Shown here: positions 1 to 7,943 of the stretch, piece after piece
Layout: every line of letters starts with the position of its first letter
Position numbering within the stretch: position 1 is the first letter of the stretch
DNA from: Collinsella sp.
GTDB taxonomy: Bacteria; Actinomycetota; Coriobacteriia; Coriobacteriales; Coriobacteriaceae
Reading direction: 5' to 3'
DNA length: 64,000 nt
Assembly (NCBI GenBank): GCA_018373675.1
Contig: JAHAGQ010000006.1
Coordinates: forward strand, 37,207-101,206
Notes under the pieces: model-generated
What the model saw: only the letters and a program-made list of their open reading frames with translations
Database searches by the model: none
Told to the model about the DNA's origin: nothing
Position numbers and translations under genes: made by a program

Positions 1-7
1 CTGCCAT
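1..7 (-). CDS. Start of a leftward gene (partial, two codons visible)
   Basis: The complement reads an AAAAAGGAAGC Shine-Dalgarno-like stretch, a short gap, then ATG GCA. This looks like the first codons of a gene running off the left edge on the minus strand. Nothing can be said about its product. The gap to the transporter gene at 223 is large enough for its own promoter. Confidence 0.4.
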
Positions 8-120
8 GGCGCTTCCTTTTTGAAACGACGGTGGTGCGGATGGATGCGGGCCACGCGGCTGGGCGACGGGCTGTGAAGGCAACCCGATTGGCCCGCATCT
101 GGAGTTTGTTCTACGGCGTT

Positions 121-149
121 GGTATTACTTGGTATTCCTAAGTATTACC
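121..149. promoter_or_regulatory. Candidate operator palindrome GGTATTACTT-N9-AAGTATTACC
   Basis: Ten-base arms at 121-130 and 140-149 are complementary except for one base. A third GGTATT lies in the centre and a further AATACC follows at about 160. The cluster sits in the 8-222 gap, upstream of the leftward gene that starts at position 7, so it is placed like a repressor or activator site. The regulator is unknown. I see no other gene in this gap. Confidence 0.35.
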
Positions 150-222
150 CCGCAGATAGAATACCATACCCGACCCCATGGGGACGGAGAAAAAACGGAT
201 CATTTTGTTGCTGAGTAAGTAT

Positions 223-1602
223 TTAGAGCGTGATGATGTCCGAGATATTGAGGGCCTGAGCGTCGACGGCATCGTGTGTAGCAAGCAACAGCATGCGGCC
301 GTCGAGCAAGTCGAGCACGATCTCGGCGCATGCGTCGCGCGCAGCGGTATCTAGGCCGGTAAAGGGCTCGTCCAGAATCACTGCGCCGCCCGGACACAGC
401 AGGGCTCGGGCAATCTCGACGCGACGGCGCTGCCCGCCCGAGAGCTCGGCCACACGAGCATGCACATCGACCCCCGGCACCAGCAGGCGCAACAGGGCCG
501 CGGCACTCGAGGCGTCCACGCGCGCGTCGGCGCACACCAGCACGTTATCCAAAGCCGAGGCGCCCTCTACCAGGCGCACATCCTGAAACACCATGGAGCA
601 CGGCGCGCACTCCCCCGCCGCCAGCGCAAGCAGCGTCGACTTGCCCACGCCCGAGGTGCCCATCACACAGATACGCCCACCCGCAGGCACGTTGAGCACC
701 AGACCATCCAGCGCCGGCGCCCAGGGCGCGCGATCACCCACGGCAAGCGCAAGCTCCGCCGCAACCCCGCCGCCAGCAGAACCGCTCGCACGCCCGCGCA
801 AGCCGCGTCCACGCGACAGCACCACCGCACGCCACGCCGCAGGCCCCGAAGCCCGCAGCAGCCACACCAGCACGCGCTCGCATGCCCACGAAGCCATAAC
901 AACCAGCACGGTCCACGCCAGCAGATCAGCCGTCTCAATCAAAAGCTTTGCCTGATAGATGCGCTCACCCACGGTGCCCACCGCCATGCCGATCAGCTCC
1001 GCCGCCACGCCGGCCTTCCAGCTCATGCCGATCACAGCGCGGGCGCACGAAAGCACAAACGGCAGGACTTCGCGCCAGATGTGGGCACAAAACAGTCGCC
1101 AACCCCGCACGCCATGCAGACGAAACATCTGCTCCAGCGGTTTATCCGCTTGCGTCAAGCCCTCGACCAGCGAAAAATACACTCCCGGCAGCGCCATCAA
1201 AAAGACCGCCGCAATGCTTACGCGCGCCGACCCCAGCCAAATGAGCAGCAGGACCACCACGCAGGCAACCGGCGTCGCCTTAACAAACGAAAGCGCCGGA
1301 GCCACCAAGCGGGCAAACGCCCGCGAGCGCGACGAAATTCCGGCCAGCAAACCACCGCACACCGCGGCAAGCGCCAAACCGCCTAGAATCCGCGCACCCG
1401 AGCCCGCCAGAATCGCCCACGTGCCGGCATCGCATACCAGCCGCAGCAACGCCACCACAACAGCACCCGGACCCGGCAAAATCAGCGGCTGTGCCACCAG
1501 CGCCGCCACGAAGACCCACACGGCAAGCCAAAAGGCGGCAACTGCACCTGCTGCCGCCACCGCCTTCATACGCTCTATCATTTGTCGAGCAAACGCACGC
1601 AC
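223..1602 (-). CDS. ABC transporter permease fused to a compact ATPase domain
   Basis: The 459-residue protein joins two ABC importer parts normally made separately. Residues about 10-250 are a hydrophobic permease of the TauC/SsuC (BPD_transp_1) kind, with the EAA-like segment around GVRGWRLFCAHIWREVLP. Residues about 280-459 are an ATPase with Walker A GTSGVGKST, a Q-loop in MVFQD, the signature LSGGQRRR, Walker B AVILDEP and the switch His in LLATHD. The ATPase is short (about 180 residues against the usual 230-250) because the stretch between Walker A and the Q-loop is almost absent. It starts with GTG after GGAG, 3 bp downstream of the solute-binding gene. The substrate is unknown; nitrate, sulfonate or thiamine-precursor types are the nearest families. 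Confidence 0.85.
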   Translation of the reverse strand: MRAFARQMIERMKAVAAAGAVAAFWLAVWVFVAALVAQPLILPGPGAVVVALLRLVCDAGTWAILAGSGARILGGLALAAVCGGLLAGISSRSRAFARLVAPALSFVKATPVACVVVLLLIWLGSARVSIAAVFLMALPGVYFSLVEGLTQADKPLEQMFRLHGVRGWRLFCAHIWREVLPFVLSCARAVIGMSWKAGVAAELIGMAVGTVGERIYQAKLLIETADLLAWTVLVVMASWACERVLVWLLRASGPAAWRAVVLSRGRGLRGRASGSAGGGVAAELALAVGDRAPWAPALDGLVLNVPAGGRICVMGTSGVGKSTLLALAAGECAPCSMVFQDVRLVEGASALDNVLVCADARVDASSAAALLRLLVPGVDVHARVAELSGGQRRRVEIARALLCPGGAVILDEPFTGLDTAARDACAEIVLDLLDGRMLLLATHDAVDAQALNISDIITL

Positions 1603-1605
1603 GGG

Positions 1606-2670
1606 TTACTCCATGTAGTAGAAATCATCAGCCGGGAGCTTGCTGCCCACGGCGCTCGCGTCCGCATCGGCCAGCACCTTCAGGTACCCACCGAGCGCGG
1701 CCTTCATATCCTTCCCTGTCTGGCAGACAAGCATGCACCCGGGAATCGCCTTTTCGGCAATCGTGGCGTTATCCACGATGCCCGCATCGACCACGGCCTG
1801 CGCCCAGTCCGCCGGCGCCGCGTTCACGGCCTCAACGCTCGCAACATGGCAGCTCAGGAATTCCGCCACGGCCTCGGGATGCTCCTCGGCAAAGGCACGG
1901 CGCACCACGGTCACACCCGTCAGCAAGCGCGAGCCCGTGTCTCCTGCCAGCTCGTCCCACACATCGGTCAGGCTCACCGGTGCCGACAGCTTGCCCTCGC
2001 TCTTGGCGATGGCCGCCGTCTTGAACGGCTCGGGTAGCACGCCCACGGCAGTCGGGTCGGCAAGCAGAGCCGAGAGCACCTCGGTAGGCTCGCTCTTAAA
2101 CTCGAGCGCCACCTGACCGGCCAAGCCCGCGCGCTCCAGCAGGTAGTTCATGACGTACTCCGGCGTGGTGCCCTTGCCCGTCATATAGACGGTTTGGCCC
2201 GCCAGATCGCCAAACGAGGCCACACTCGCGTCGCCCGTCACCACGTTCAGCACGCCCAGCGTGTTGATGTCGATGACCTGCACCGCGCCCTCGGTCTTGT
2301 TGTAGAGCACGCTCGCCACGTTGGCGGGCACCAGGGCGATATCGATATCGCCCTGAATGACCTTGGGCACAATCTCGTCGGCGGCAGTGTTGATCGCAAA
2401 GTCGAACTCATTGTCCGTCTCGCCATCGGCTGCCTGGTCCATAAACTGCACCAGACCGATCGACGTCGGACCCTTGAGCGAGGCGACGTGCACCTCGACC
2501 GGCTCTGCGGCAGCACCGGCGCCGTCCGTGGCAACCGAGCCCGCGGCGGACCCGGCACCGGCAGCCCCGCCGCCACAGCCCGCGAGCGCAAGTGACAGGG
2601 CGCCCGCGGCGAGCGCCGAGGCAAACCCCCGGCGCGACATCTCAACATCAAACGCGCGCATCGCTAGCAT
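1606..2670 (-). CDS. ABC transporter solute-binding lipoprotein (NMT1/TauA-like)
   Basis: The 354-residue protein should bind the ligand outside the membrane for the fused permease-ATPase encoded next. It has an SRRGF twin-arginine motif, a hydrophobic segment and a lipobox ending LALAGC, so it is predicted to be a Tat-exported lipoprotein. A Gly/Ala/Ser linker follows, then an NMT1/TauA-like fold (KGPTSIGLVQFMD; GDIDIALVP). The first ATG overlaps the hydrogenase stop codon (ATGCTAG) and has GAGGGGAC just upstream. I prefer it to the internal ATG before SRRGF, which lacks a ribosome site. Overlap and strand place it in the hydrogenase operon. The ligand cannot be read from the sequence. Confidence 0.8.
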   Translation of the reverse strand: MLAMRAFDVEMSRRGFASALAAGALSLALAGCGGGAAGAGSAAGSVATDGAGAAAEPVEVHVASLKGPTSIGLVQFMDQAADGETDNEFDFAINTAADEIVPKVIQGDIDIALVPANVASVLYNKTEGAVQVIDINTLGVLNVVTGDASVASFGDLAGQTVYMTGKGTTPEYVMNYLLERAGLAGQVALEFKSEPTEVLSALLADPTAVGVLPEPFKTAAIAKSEGKLSAPVSLTDVWDELAGDTGSRLLTGVTVVRRAFAEEHPEAVAEFLSCHVASVEAVNAAPADWAQAVVDAGIVDNATIAEKAIPGCMLVCQTGKDMKAALGGYLKVLADADASAVGSKLPADDFYYME

Positions 2671-4475
2671 GTCCCCTCGTTAGGCATCGTCCATGCGTGA
2701 TGGTCGGTATGCAGCAGCTCCTCGGCCAGTGGCGAGAGCGGCTCGCCTAAGAACTCGCGGTAGCACGCCTGGACTTCAGGATTCTCATGCGAGAAGCGAA
2801 TCTCGGCGTTCGCATCGAGGCCCCAGAGCACCTGGCCACGCTCGGCAGCTAGCTCGCAACCGTCGTGGATGGGCTGACCGCCACCACCGACGCAGCCGCC
2901 GGGGCACGCCATGACCTCGACGAAGTCATAGCCCACGCGGCCGTCGCGAATCGCGTCGAGCAGACGGGCGGCGTTACCCAGCCCGTGCGCCACGGCGACG
3001 CGCACCTTGGTGCCCTCGATATCGGCCACGGCCTCCTTCCAGCCCTCGAGTCCGCGCACGTCAGTGAAGAAGTCGGTATCCGGGTTCTTGCCCGTCGCCA
3101 GGTAATATGCCGAGCGCACGGCGGCCTCCATCACGCCGCCCGTGGCGCCAAAGATCACACCCGCGCCCGTGCCAAAGCCCAACGGCGTATCGAGCGGCTC
3201 CTCGACCAGCGTGTCAACGCTCACGTGGCTCGCGCGGATCATGCGCACCATCTCGCGCACCGTCAGCGCAACGTCCACGTCGGGCGCGCCGCCCTCGCCC
3301 ATCATGCTCGGCAGCGCACACTCGGCCTTCTTGGCCGTGCATGGCATAACGGACACCACGAACAGACGCTCGGGCTCCACGCCCAGCACCTTGGCGTAGT
3401 AGGTCTTGGCGATAGCGCCGAACATCTGCTGCGGCGACTTTGACGTGGACAGGCTGTCGACAAACTCGGGGTAACGTGCCTTCACAAAGCGCACCCAGCC
3501 CGGGCAGCAGCTCGTAAACATGGGCCAGCCGCGGCTGTCGCCCTCACCCTTAGCGGCGGCGCCCAGGCGCTCGAGCAGCTCGGAGCCCTCCTCCATAATG
3601 GTGAGGTCGGCCGAGAAATCGGTATCGAACACGTACTCAAAGCCCACGCGGCGCAGCGCGCAGGCCAAGCGCTCAACGGTGGCTTCCTCGCGAGATATGC
3701 CGAGTTCCTCGCCCCAGGCGCTGCGCACGGCCGGCGCGATCTGCACCAGCACGATCTTGTCGGGATTAGCGAGCGCGTCAAACACGGTCTCGGTGTCGTC
3801 GCGCTCGCGCAGCGCGCCCGTCGGGCAATGCGTGATGCACTGGCCGCACGCGACGCAATCGGTCTTGCCGATCGGCACGCGCCCGCGGGTGCCCACGGCG
3901 GTATGCGTGGCGCGGTTGGTCAGGTCCCAAATCCCTAGGCCCTGTACGCTCTCGCACACCTTGATGCAGCGCATGCATTTAATGCACTTGTCGTTTTCGC
4001 GGATGATGGGGAAATCGAAATCCCAGCCCTCGCCCGCCAAATGCCTTTGAAACGGCAGATAGAAAATGCCCAGGTCGTTGGCAATGGTCTGCAGGTTGCA
4101 GTTACCGCTGCGCACACAGCTCGTGCAGCGTGAATCGTGCTGCGAAAGCAGCAGCTGCACGTTGGTGCGGCGCGCCTCGCGGGCCTTGGGGCTGTTGGTG
4201 TGGACCACCATGCCATCGAGCACGTAGTTGTTGCAGGCGGCAACCAGCTGGTCGCAGCCCTCAACCTCGACCACGCACACGCGGCAGCCGCCGATCTCGT
4301 TCAGATCGCGCAGGTAGCACAGGGTGGGAATCTGGATGCCGACGGACTTGGCCGCATCCAGGATCGTGGTGTGCTCGGGTACCACGACCTCGCAATTATC
4401 GATAGTGAGCTTGACCATGTTGTGCGCTCCGTTTTCGCTGTTGTCGCCGACGGTGGTTTTGTTGAGCTCTACCAT
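2664..4475 (-). CDS. hydA: [FeFe] hydrogenase catalytic subunit
   Basis: This 603-residue cytoplasmic enzyme interconverts protons and H2. In order: a plant-type [2Fe-2S] domain (CYLRDLNEIGGCRVC), a His-ligated cluster motif (HDSRCTSCVRSGNC), two [4Fe-4S] motifs (CIKCMRCIKVC and CVACGQCITHCP), then the H-cluster domain. All three H-cluster signatures are intact: TSCCPGW, MPCTAKK and MACPGGCVGGGGQP. The start at 4475 follows GGAGGGAGGAACC and overlaps the upstream stop (ATGGTAG). An ATG at 4418 (MVKLTIDN) is an alternative. Linkage to a GltD-like partner resembles HydDB group A2, whose physiological direction is not settled. Confidence 0.95.
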   Translation of the reverse strand: MVELNKTTVGDNSENGAHNMVKLTIDNCEVVVPEHTTILDAAKSVGIQIPTLCYLRDLNEIGGCRVCVVEVEGCDQLVAACNNYVLDGMVVHTNSPKAREARRTNVQLLLSQHDSRCTSCVRSGNCNLQTIANDLGIFYLPFQRHLAGEGWDFDFPIIRENDKCIKCMRCIKVCESVQGLGIWDLTNRATHTAVGTRGRVPIGKTDCVACGQCITHCPTGALRERDDTETVFDALANPDKIVLVQIAPAVRSAWGEELGISREEATVERLACALRRVGFEYVFDTDFSADLTIMEEGSELLERLGAAAKGEGDSRGWPMFTSCCPGWVRFVKARYPEFVDSLSTSKSPQQMFGAIAKTYYAKVLGVEPERLFVVSVMPCTAKKAECALPSMMGEGGAPDVDVALTVREMVRMIRASHVSVDTLVEEPLDTPLGFGTGAGVIFGATGGVMEAAVRSAYYLATGKNPDTDFFTDVRGLEGWKEAVADIEGTKVRVAVAHGLGNAARLLDAIRDGRVGYDFVEVMACPGGCVGGGGQPIHDGCELAAERGQVLWGLDANAEIRFSHENPEVQACYREFLGEPLSPLAEELLHTDHHAWTMPNEGTC

Positions 4476-6301
4476 TCCAGGTTCCTCCCTCCGCGGAACG
4501 CGCCAAAGCCAAAGTGGTCGCAGCGCAGGCAGCGGCTCGCCTCCTGGCGCGCCTCCTCCTCGGTGAGACCCTGCTCGACCAGATTCCAATCGTGAATGCG
4601 CTCGCCGGCCTCGCGCTCGCCCAGCTCGCAGCGGCCGCACTCGTGCTTGCCCTTAAACTGCACGGTCGGCAGCTCCACGTCGAGCTTGATCTTGTGGTCA
4701 AAGCCCAGGTAGCGGTCGATGTTTGCCGAAGCCACGCGGCCGGCGTTGATGGCACGGATGACGGTGGCGGGACCGGTCTGGCAGTCGCCGCCGCTAAAGA
4801 GGCCATCGAAGTTGGGCACGGCGCCGTCCGAATCGGTAACGACGCGACCCCACTTGCAGGCGATGCCCATGTCCTCAAACGGCTTGGAATCGATGTCCTG
4901 GCCAATGGCCACAAACACGCGCTCGCAGGGAATGACGCGCTCGGGCGTGGCTGCGGCACGCGGGGCCGGACGCCCACGGCGAGGCTCGCCGATAATCTGC
5001 GGTTGCACGCGCAGGCCGCTCACGCGACCATCTTCGCCCGTCTCGATGGCGAGCGGCGCCGTGAGCTCCAGAACCTCGCAACCCTCGGCCTGGGCGCCGG
5101 CGATTTCGGCGTCCTGGGCCGTCATATCGCAGATGCGACGGCGGTAGACGATGCTTACCTTTTCGGCACCGCAGCGCACGGCGGAGCGTGCCACGTCCAT
5201 GGCAACGTTGCCGCCGCCGATGACGCACACGCGCTGGCCGCTCAGGTCGGGCAGCTCGTCATCGCCGATGGCGCGCAGCATCTTGACGGCCGATTCCACG
5301 CCGGGCGCCTCTTCACCCGGAAGGCCGAGCTTCTTGTCACTGTGGGCACCGATGGCCAGGTAGACGGCATCGAACTCGTCGCGCAGACGGGCGAGCTCCT
5401 CGCCGCTCACGGAGTGGTCGAGCTCCACGTCGATGCCGGCGCTCAAGATCCAGTCGATCTCGGCCTGCAGGCGCTCGCGCGGCAGACGATAGCTGGGGAT
5501 GCCGTAGCGCAGCATGCCGCCCAAGTGGTGGCGCTGCTCAAAAATGGTCACCTTGTGGCCCATCACGGCCAGGTAGTAGGCACAGGAAAGGCCGGCCGGG
5601 CCGCCGCCGATCACGGCGACGCGCTTACCGGTGTTGTCCACTACATGTGGCTTGTGGTCGTTGAGGTCGCTATGCTCAACGGCAAAACGCTTGAGGGCGA
5701 GGATGTTCATGGGGTCGTCGACCATGCCACGGCGGCAATGCATCTCGCAGGGATGCTCGCACACCAGACCACAGACGAGCGGTAGCGGGTTGTTCTTGCG
5801 GATGACCTTGACGGCGTCGGCATAACGGCCTGCCTCGACGAGCGAGATGTAACCAGGAATGTCGACGTGCGCCGGGCAGCCCGAGACACACGGGACGCGA
5901 GCCTCGCGGTCAAAGCCGCAGGAGTGCTCGCGGATGTGGTGCTCAAAATCGTCGCGGAAGCCGCGAATGGCCGTGAGTGCCATGGCGCCAGCTTCGTAGC
6001 CGATGGCGCAGTCGCTCGAAAGGTAGATGGTGCGGGCCGTGCGCTCAATCAAGTTGAGCGTGGACTCGTCGGCGCGGCCCTCGAGCACATCGGCGAGCAG
6101 GTCGCTCAGCGCGCTCAGGCCCACGCGGCAGGGCGTGCACTTGCCGCAGCTCTGGGTGGAGCACAGGTTGACGAGCGCCGCCGTAAACTCGACGGGGCAC
6201 GGGGCGAGTGAACTCACCGCCAGACGACGTCCGAGTGCATCGTGCAGGTCGTCCATGACGGCCTGAGCGTGGCTGCGTTCCATTACGTGCAGTCGAGCCA
6301 T
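4469..6301 (-). CDS. NuoF-type iron-sulfur / GltD-like NAD(P)-FAD oxidoreductase, hydrogenase partner
   Basis: The 610-residue protein probably passes electrons between NAD(P)H and the hydrogenase. Residues about 30-120 are the C-terminal iron-sulfur part of NuoF (SCGKCTPCRVG). Next comes a GltD-like module: an N-terminal cysteine-rich iron-sulfur region (CVSGCPAHVDIPG, CGLVCEHPCEMHCRRG), an FAD site (VAVIGGGPAGLSCAYYLA), a second dinucleotide site (VCVIGGGNVAMDVAR) and the FAD-closing GLFSGGDCQTGPATV. A late CGRCELGE and CLRCDHFG add possible metal ligands. The NuoF FMN/NADH domain itself is missing. ATG 6301 follows GAGAGGGG; a GTG at 6316 is less likely. It is the first gene of the operon. 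Confidence 0.88.
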   Translation of the reverse strand: MARLHVMERSHAQAVMDDLHDALGRRLAVSSLAPCPVEFTAALVNLCSTQSCGKCTPCRVGLSALSDLLADVLEGRADESTLNLIERTARTIYLSSDCAIGYEAGAMALTAIRGFRDDFEHHIREHSCGFDREARVPCVSGCPAHVDIPGYISLVEAGRYADAVKVIRKNNPLPLVCGLVCEHPCEMHCRRGMVDDPMNILALKRFAVEHSDLNDHKPHVVDNTGKRVAVIGGGPAGLSCAYYLAVMGHKVTIFEQRHHLGGMLRYGIPSYRLPRERLQAEIDWILSAGIDVELDHSVSGEELARLRDEFDAVYLAIGAHSDKKLGLPGEEAPGVESAVKMLRAIGDDELPDLSGQRVCVIGGGNVAMDVARSAVRCGAEKVSIVYRRRICDMTAQDAEIAGAQAEGCEVLELTAPLAIETGEDGRVSGLRVQPQIIGEPRRGRPAPRAAATPERVIPCERVFVAIGQDIDSKPFEDMGIACKWGRVVTDSDGAVPNFDGLFSGGDCQTGPATVIRAINAGRVASANIDRYLGFDHKIKLDVELPTVQFKGKHECGRCELGEREAGERIHDWNLVEQGLTEEEARQEASRCLRCDHFGFGAFRGGRNLEW

Positions 6302-6440
6302 AAGATCCCCTCTCACATGGCAGCCCGGAGGCGAGGCCGGGCGAAATTGCTACACGCACAACACTGACCTAAAAAGTTGTTAGGTCTCCACGCAGTTCGG
6401 CAGGCGGTATGAAATGTCACCATCAGCGGTGAAAATGAAC

Positions 6441-6469
6441 ATTATCGCAGATAAATGCCATATTTGATA
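6441..6469 (-). promoter_or_regulatory. Predicted promoter of the hydrogenase operon
   Basis: On the minus strand TATCAA and GATAAT are separated by 17 bases, and the -10 box is extended by TG (TGCGATAAT). It lies about 140 bases before the oxidoreductase start in the only AT-rich stretch of the gap. I see no clear Rex or FNR site. Confidence 0.45.
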
Positions 6470-6487
6470 AAACGCGTTACCAAACGA

Positions 6488-6525
6488 CAATGCCCCGCCC
6501 ACGCAATCACGTGGGCGGGGCATTG
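6488..6525 (-). terminator. Rho-independent-like terminator after glvA
   Basis: A perfect 16-bp GC-rich stem (CAATGCCCCGCCCACG with its complement) encloses a 6-base loop. On the minus strand it is followed by TTGTCGTTT, a poor T-run. It separates the PTS operon from the hydrogenase operon. Confidence 0.8.
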
Positions 6526-6557
6526 CTTCAGGCATGCGGCCAGCGACCCTGTTGCTT

Positions 6558-7940
6558 TTACTTAAGCTCGGGCCAGTAACCCTTGTTGGCCTCGATCATG
6601 TCGTCGAGAACCTCCTTGGCGACCTTCATCGACGGCACGGTCTTGTTGAGCGTAAAGGCCTTAAGCGCCTTCTCGTACGAACCCTCGATCGTAGCCTCGA
6701 CAATGAGCTTCTCGGAGTTCAGCTGCTGCATCATGAGGCCCTGCTGGAACAGCGGAATGTTGTCGCGGCTGATGACCTCGGGGCCGTTCTTGCCAATGTA
6801 GGCAGGCAGCTCGACCATAGCGTCGTAGGGCATGTTGGGGATGGCGCCCTTGTTCTCGCAAATGACCAGGAAGCGCTGCTTGGTGTCGTTCTTCAGAGCG
6901 ATAGCCAGATCGGCAATCCAGTCGCCGTGGCTGCCCGCATAGAACGTGCTCTCGTCGATCTCGCCCGTCTTCTCGTAATGGTCGATACCATCAAAGAGGT
7001 TCTTCTCACGCGTCTCCTCAACCTCGTTAGCACGGGTGCGCTCGGGGTTGGAGTGCTCGACGAACTCCTTCTGCTGCAGGTAGTAGTTCAGATACGTGTT
7101 GGGCAGGTACTCCGGGAAGCACTCCATGATCTCGTACTCGCCCTTCCAGACGTAGTACCAGCTGCCCTTGGTGTGGCGGTTCTGCTCGGGGTGCTCGTCG
7201 ACGGCCTCCTCGGGCTTCTTTGCCATGAGCGAGCCCATGCCCTTGAGGTAAGAGTCGGGCAGCAGAATCTCATGCTCCTTGATGTACTCGCGCAGCTGCG
7301 GGAGCACCTCCTCGCCCTTGTGGCGGATCGAGGTGAACCAACCAAAGTGGTTGAGGCCAAAGTAATCGTACTCGACATCCTTCTTGTCGATATCGAGCGC
7401 GGCGCAAACCACGTCGATGATCGCGATCGGCATGTCGCAGATGTTGATGATACGAGCGTTGGGACGCAGCACGCGGCAGCCCTCGGAGACGATGGCGGCA
7501 GGGTTGGAGTAGTTGAGAATCCAGTAGTCCTTCTTGGCGTACTTCTCAACGTCATCGATCAGCTCGACCATGGGGAAGATGGTGCGCATGCCGTAGGCAA
7601 GGCCGCCGCAACCGCAAGTCTCCTGACCCACGCAGCCGTGACGCAGCGGAATCTTCTCGTCCTGCTCGCGCATGGCGTAGCCGCCCACGCGCATCTGGGC
7701 AAACACGAAGCTCGCGTCGGTAAAAGCCGTCTTTTTGTCGGTGGTCACCGTGAGCTTGATGTCCAGGCCGAGGTCCTCGTGCAAAATCCAGTCCACGAGC
7801 ACGCCGATCTTGCGCTGGCGCTCCTCGTTGATGTCGTACAGACGAATCTCGTCAACGTCGAGCTCGTCCTTGCGCAGGGCGATGGACTTGACGATGCCGG
7901 GGGTAAAGGTGGATCCGCCACCACACAGAGTAATGATCAT
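6558..7940 (-). CDS. glvA: 6-phospho-alpha-glucosidase, GH4 family
   Basis: This 460-residue enzyme would hydrolyse maltose-6'-phosphate or related phosphorylated alpha-glucosides in the cytoplasm. Family GH4 uses NAD+ and a divalent metal. The N-terminal GGGSTFTPG is the NAD-binding loop. The metal and active-site region has NICDMPIAI; the CDMP form marks alpha-specific members, whereas beta-specific ones carry a CN-type motif. LNHFGWFTS follows. Length is typical for the family. It begins 3 bp after the malP stop and is the last gene of the crr-licT-malP-glvA operon, so the transporter supplies its substrate. Confidence 0.92.
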   Translation of the reverse strand: MIITLCGGGSTFTPGIVKSIALRKDELDVDEIRLYDINEERQRKIGVLVDWILHEDLGLDIKLTVTTDKKTAFTDASFVFAQMRVGGYAMREQDEKIPLRHGCVGQETCGCGGLAYGMRTIFPMVELIDDVEKYAKKDYWILNYSNPAAIVSEGCRVLRPNARIINICDMPIAIIDVVCAALDIDKKDVEYDYFGLNHFGWFTSIRHKGEEVLPQLREYIKEHEILLPDSYLKGMGSLMAKKPEEAVDEHPEQNRHTKGSWYYVWKGEYEIMECFPEYLPNTYLNYYLQQKEFVEHSNPERTRANEVEETREKNLFDGIDHYEKTGEIDESTFYAGSHGDWIADLAIALKNDTKQRFLVICENKGAIPNMPYDAMVELPAYIGKNGPEVISRDNIPLFQQGLMMQQLNSEKLIVEATIEGSYEKALKAFTLNKTVPSMKVAKEVLDDMIEANKGYWPELK

Positions 7941-7943
7941 TGT

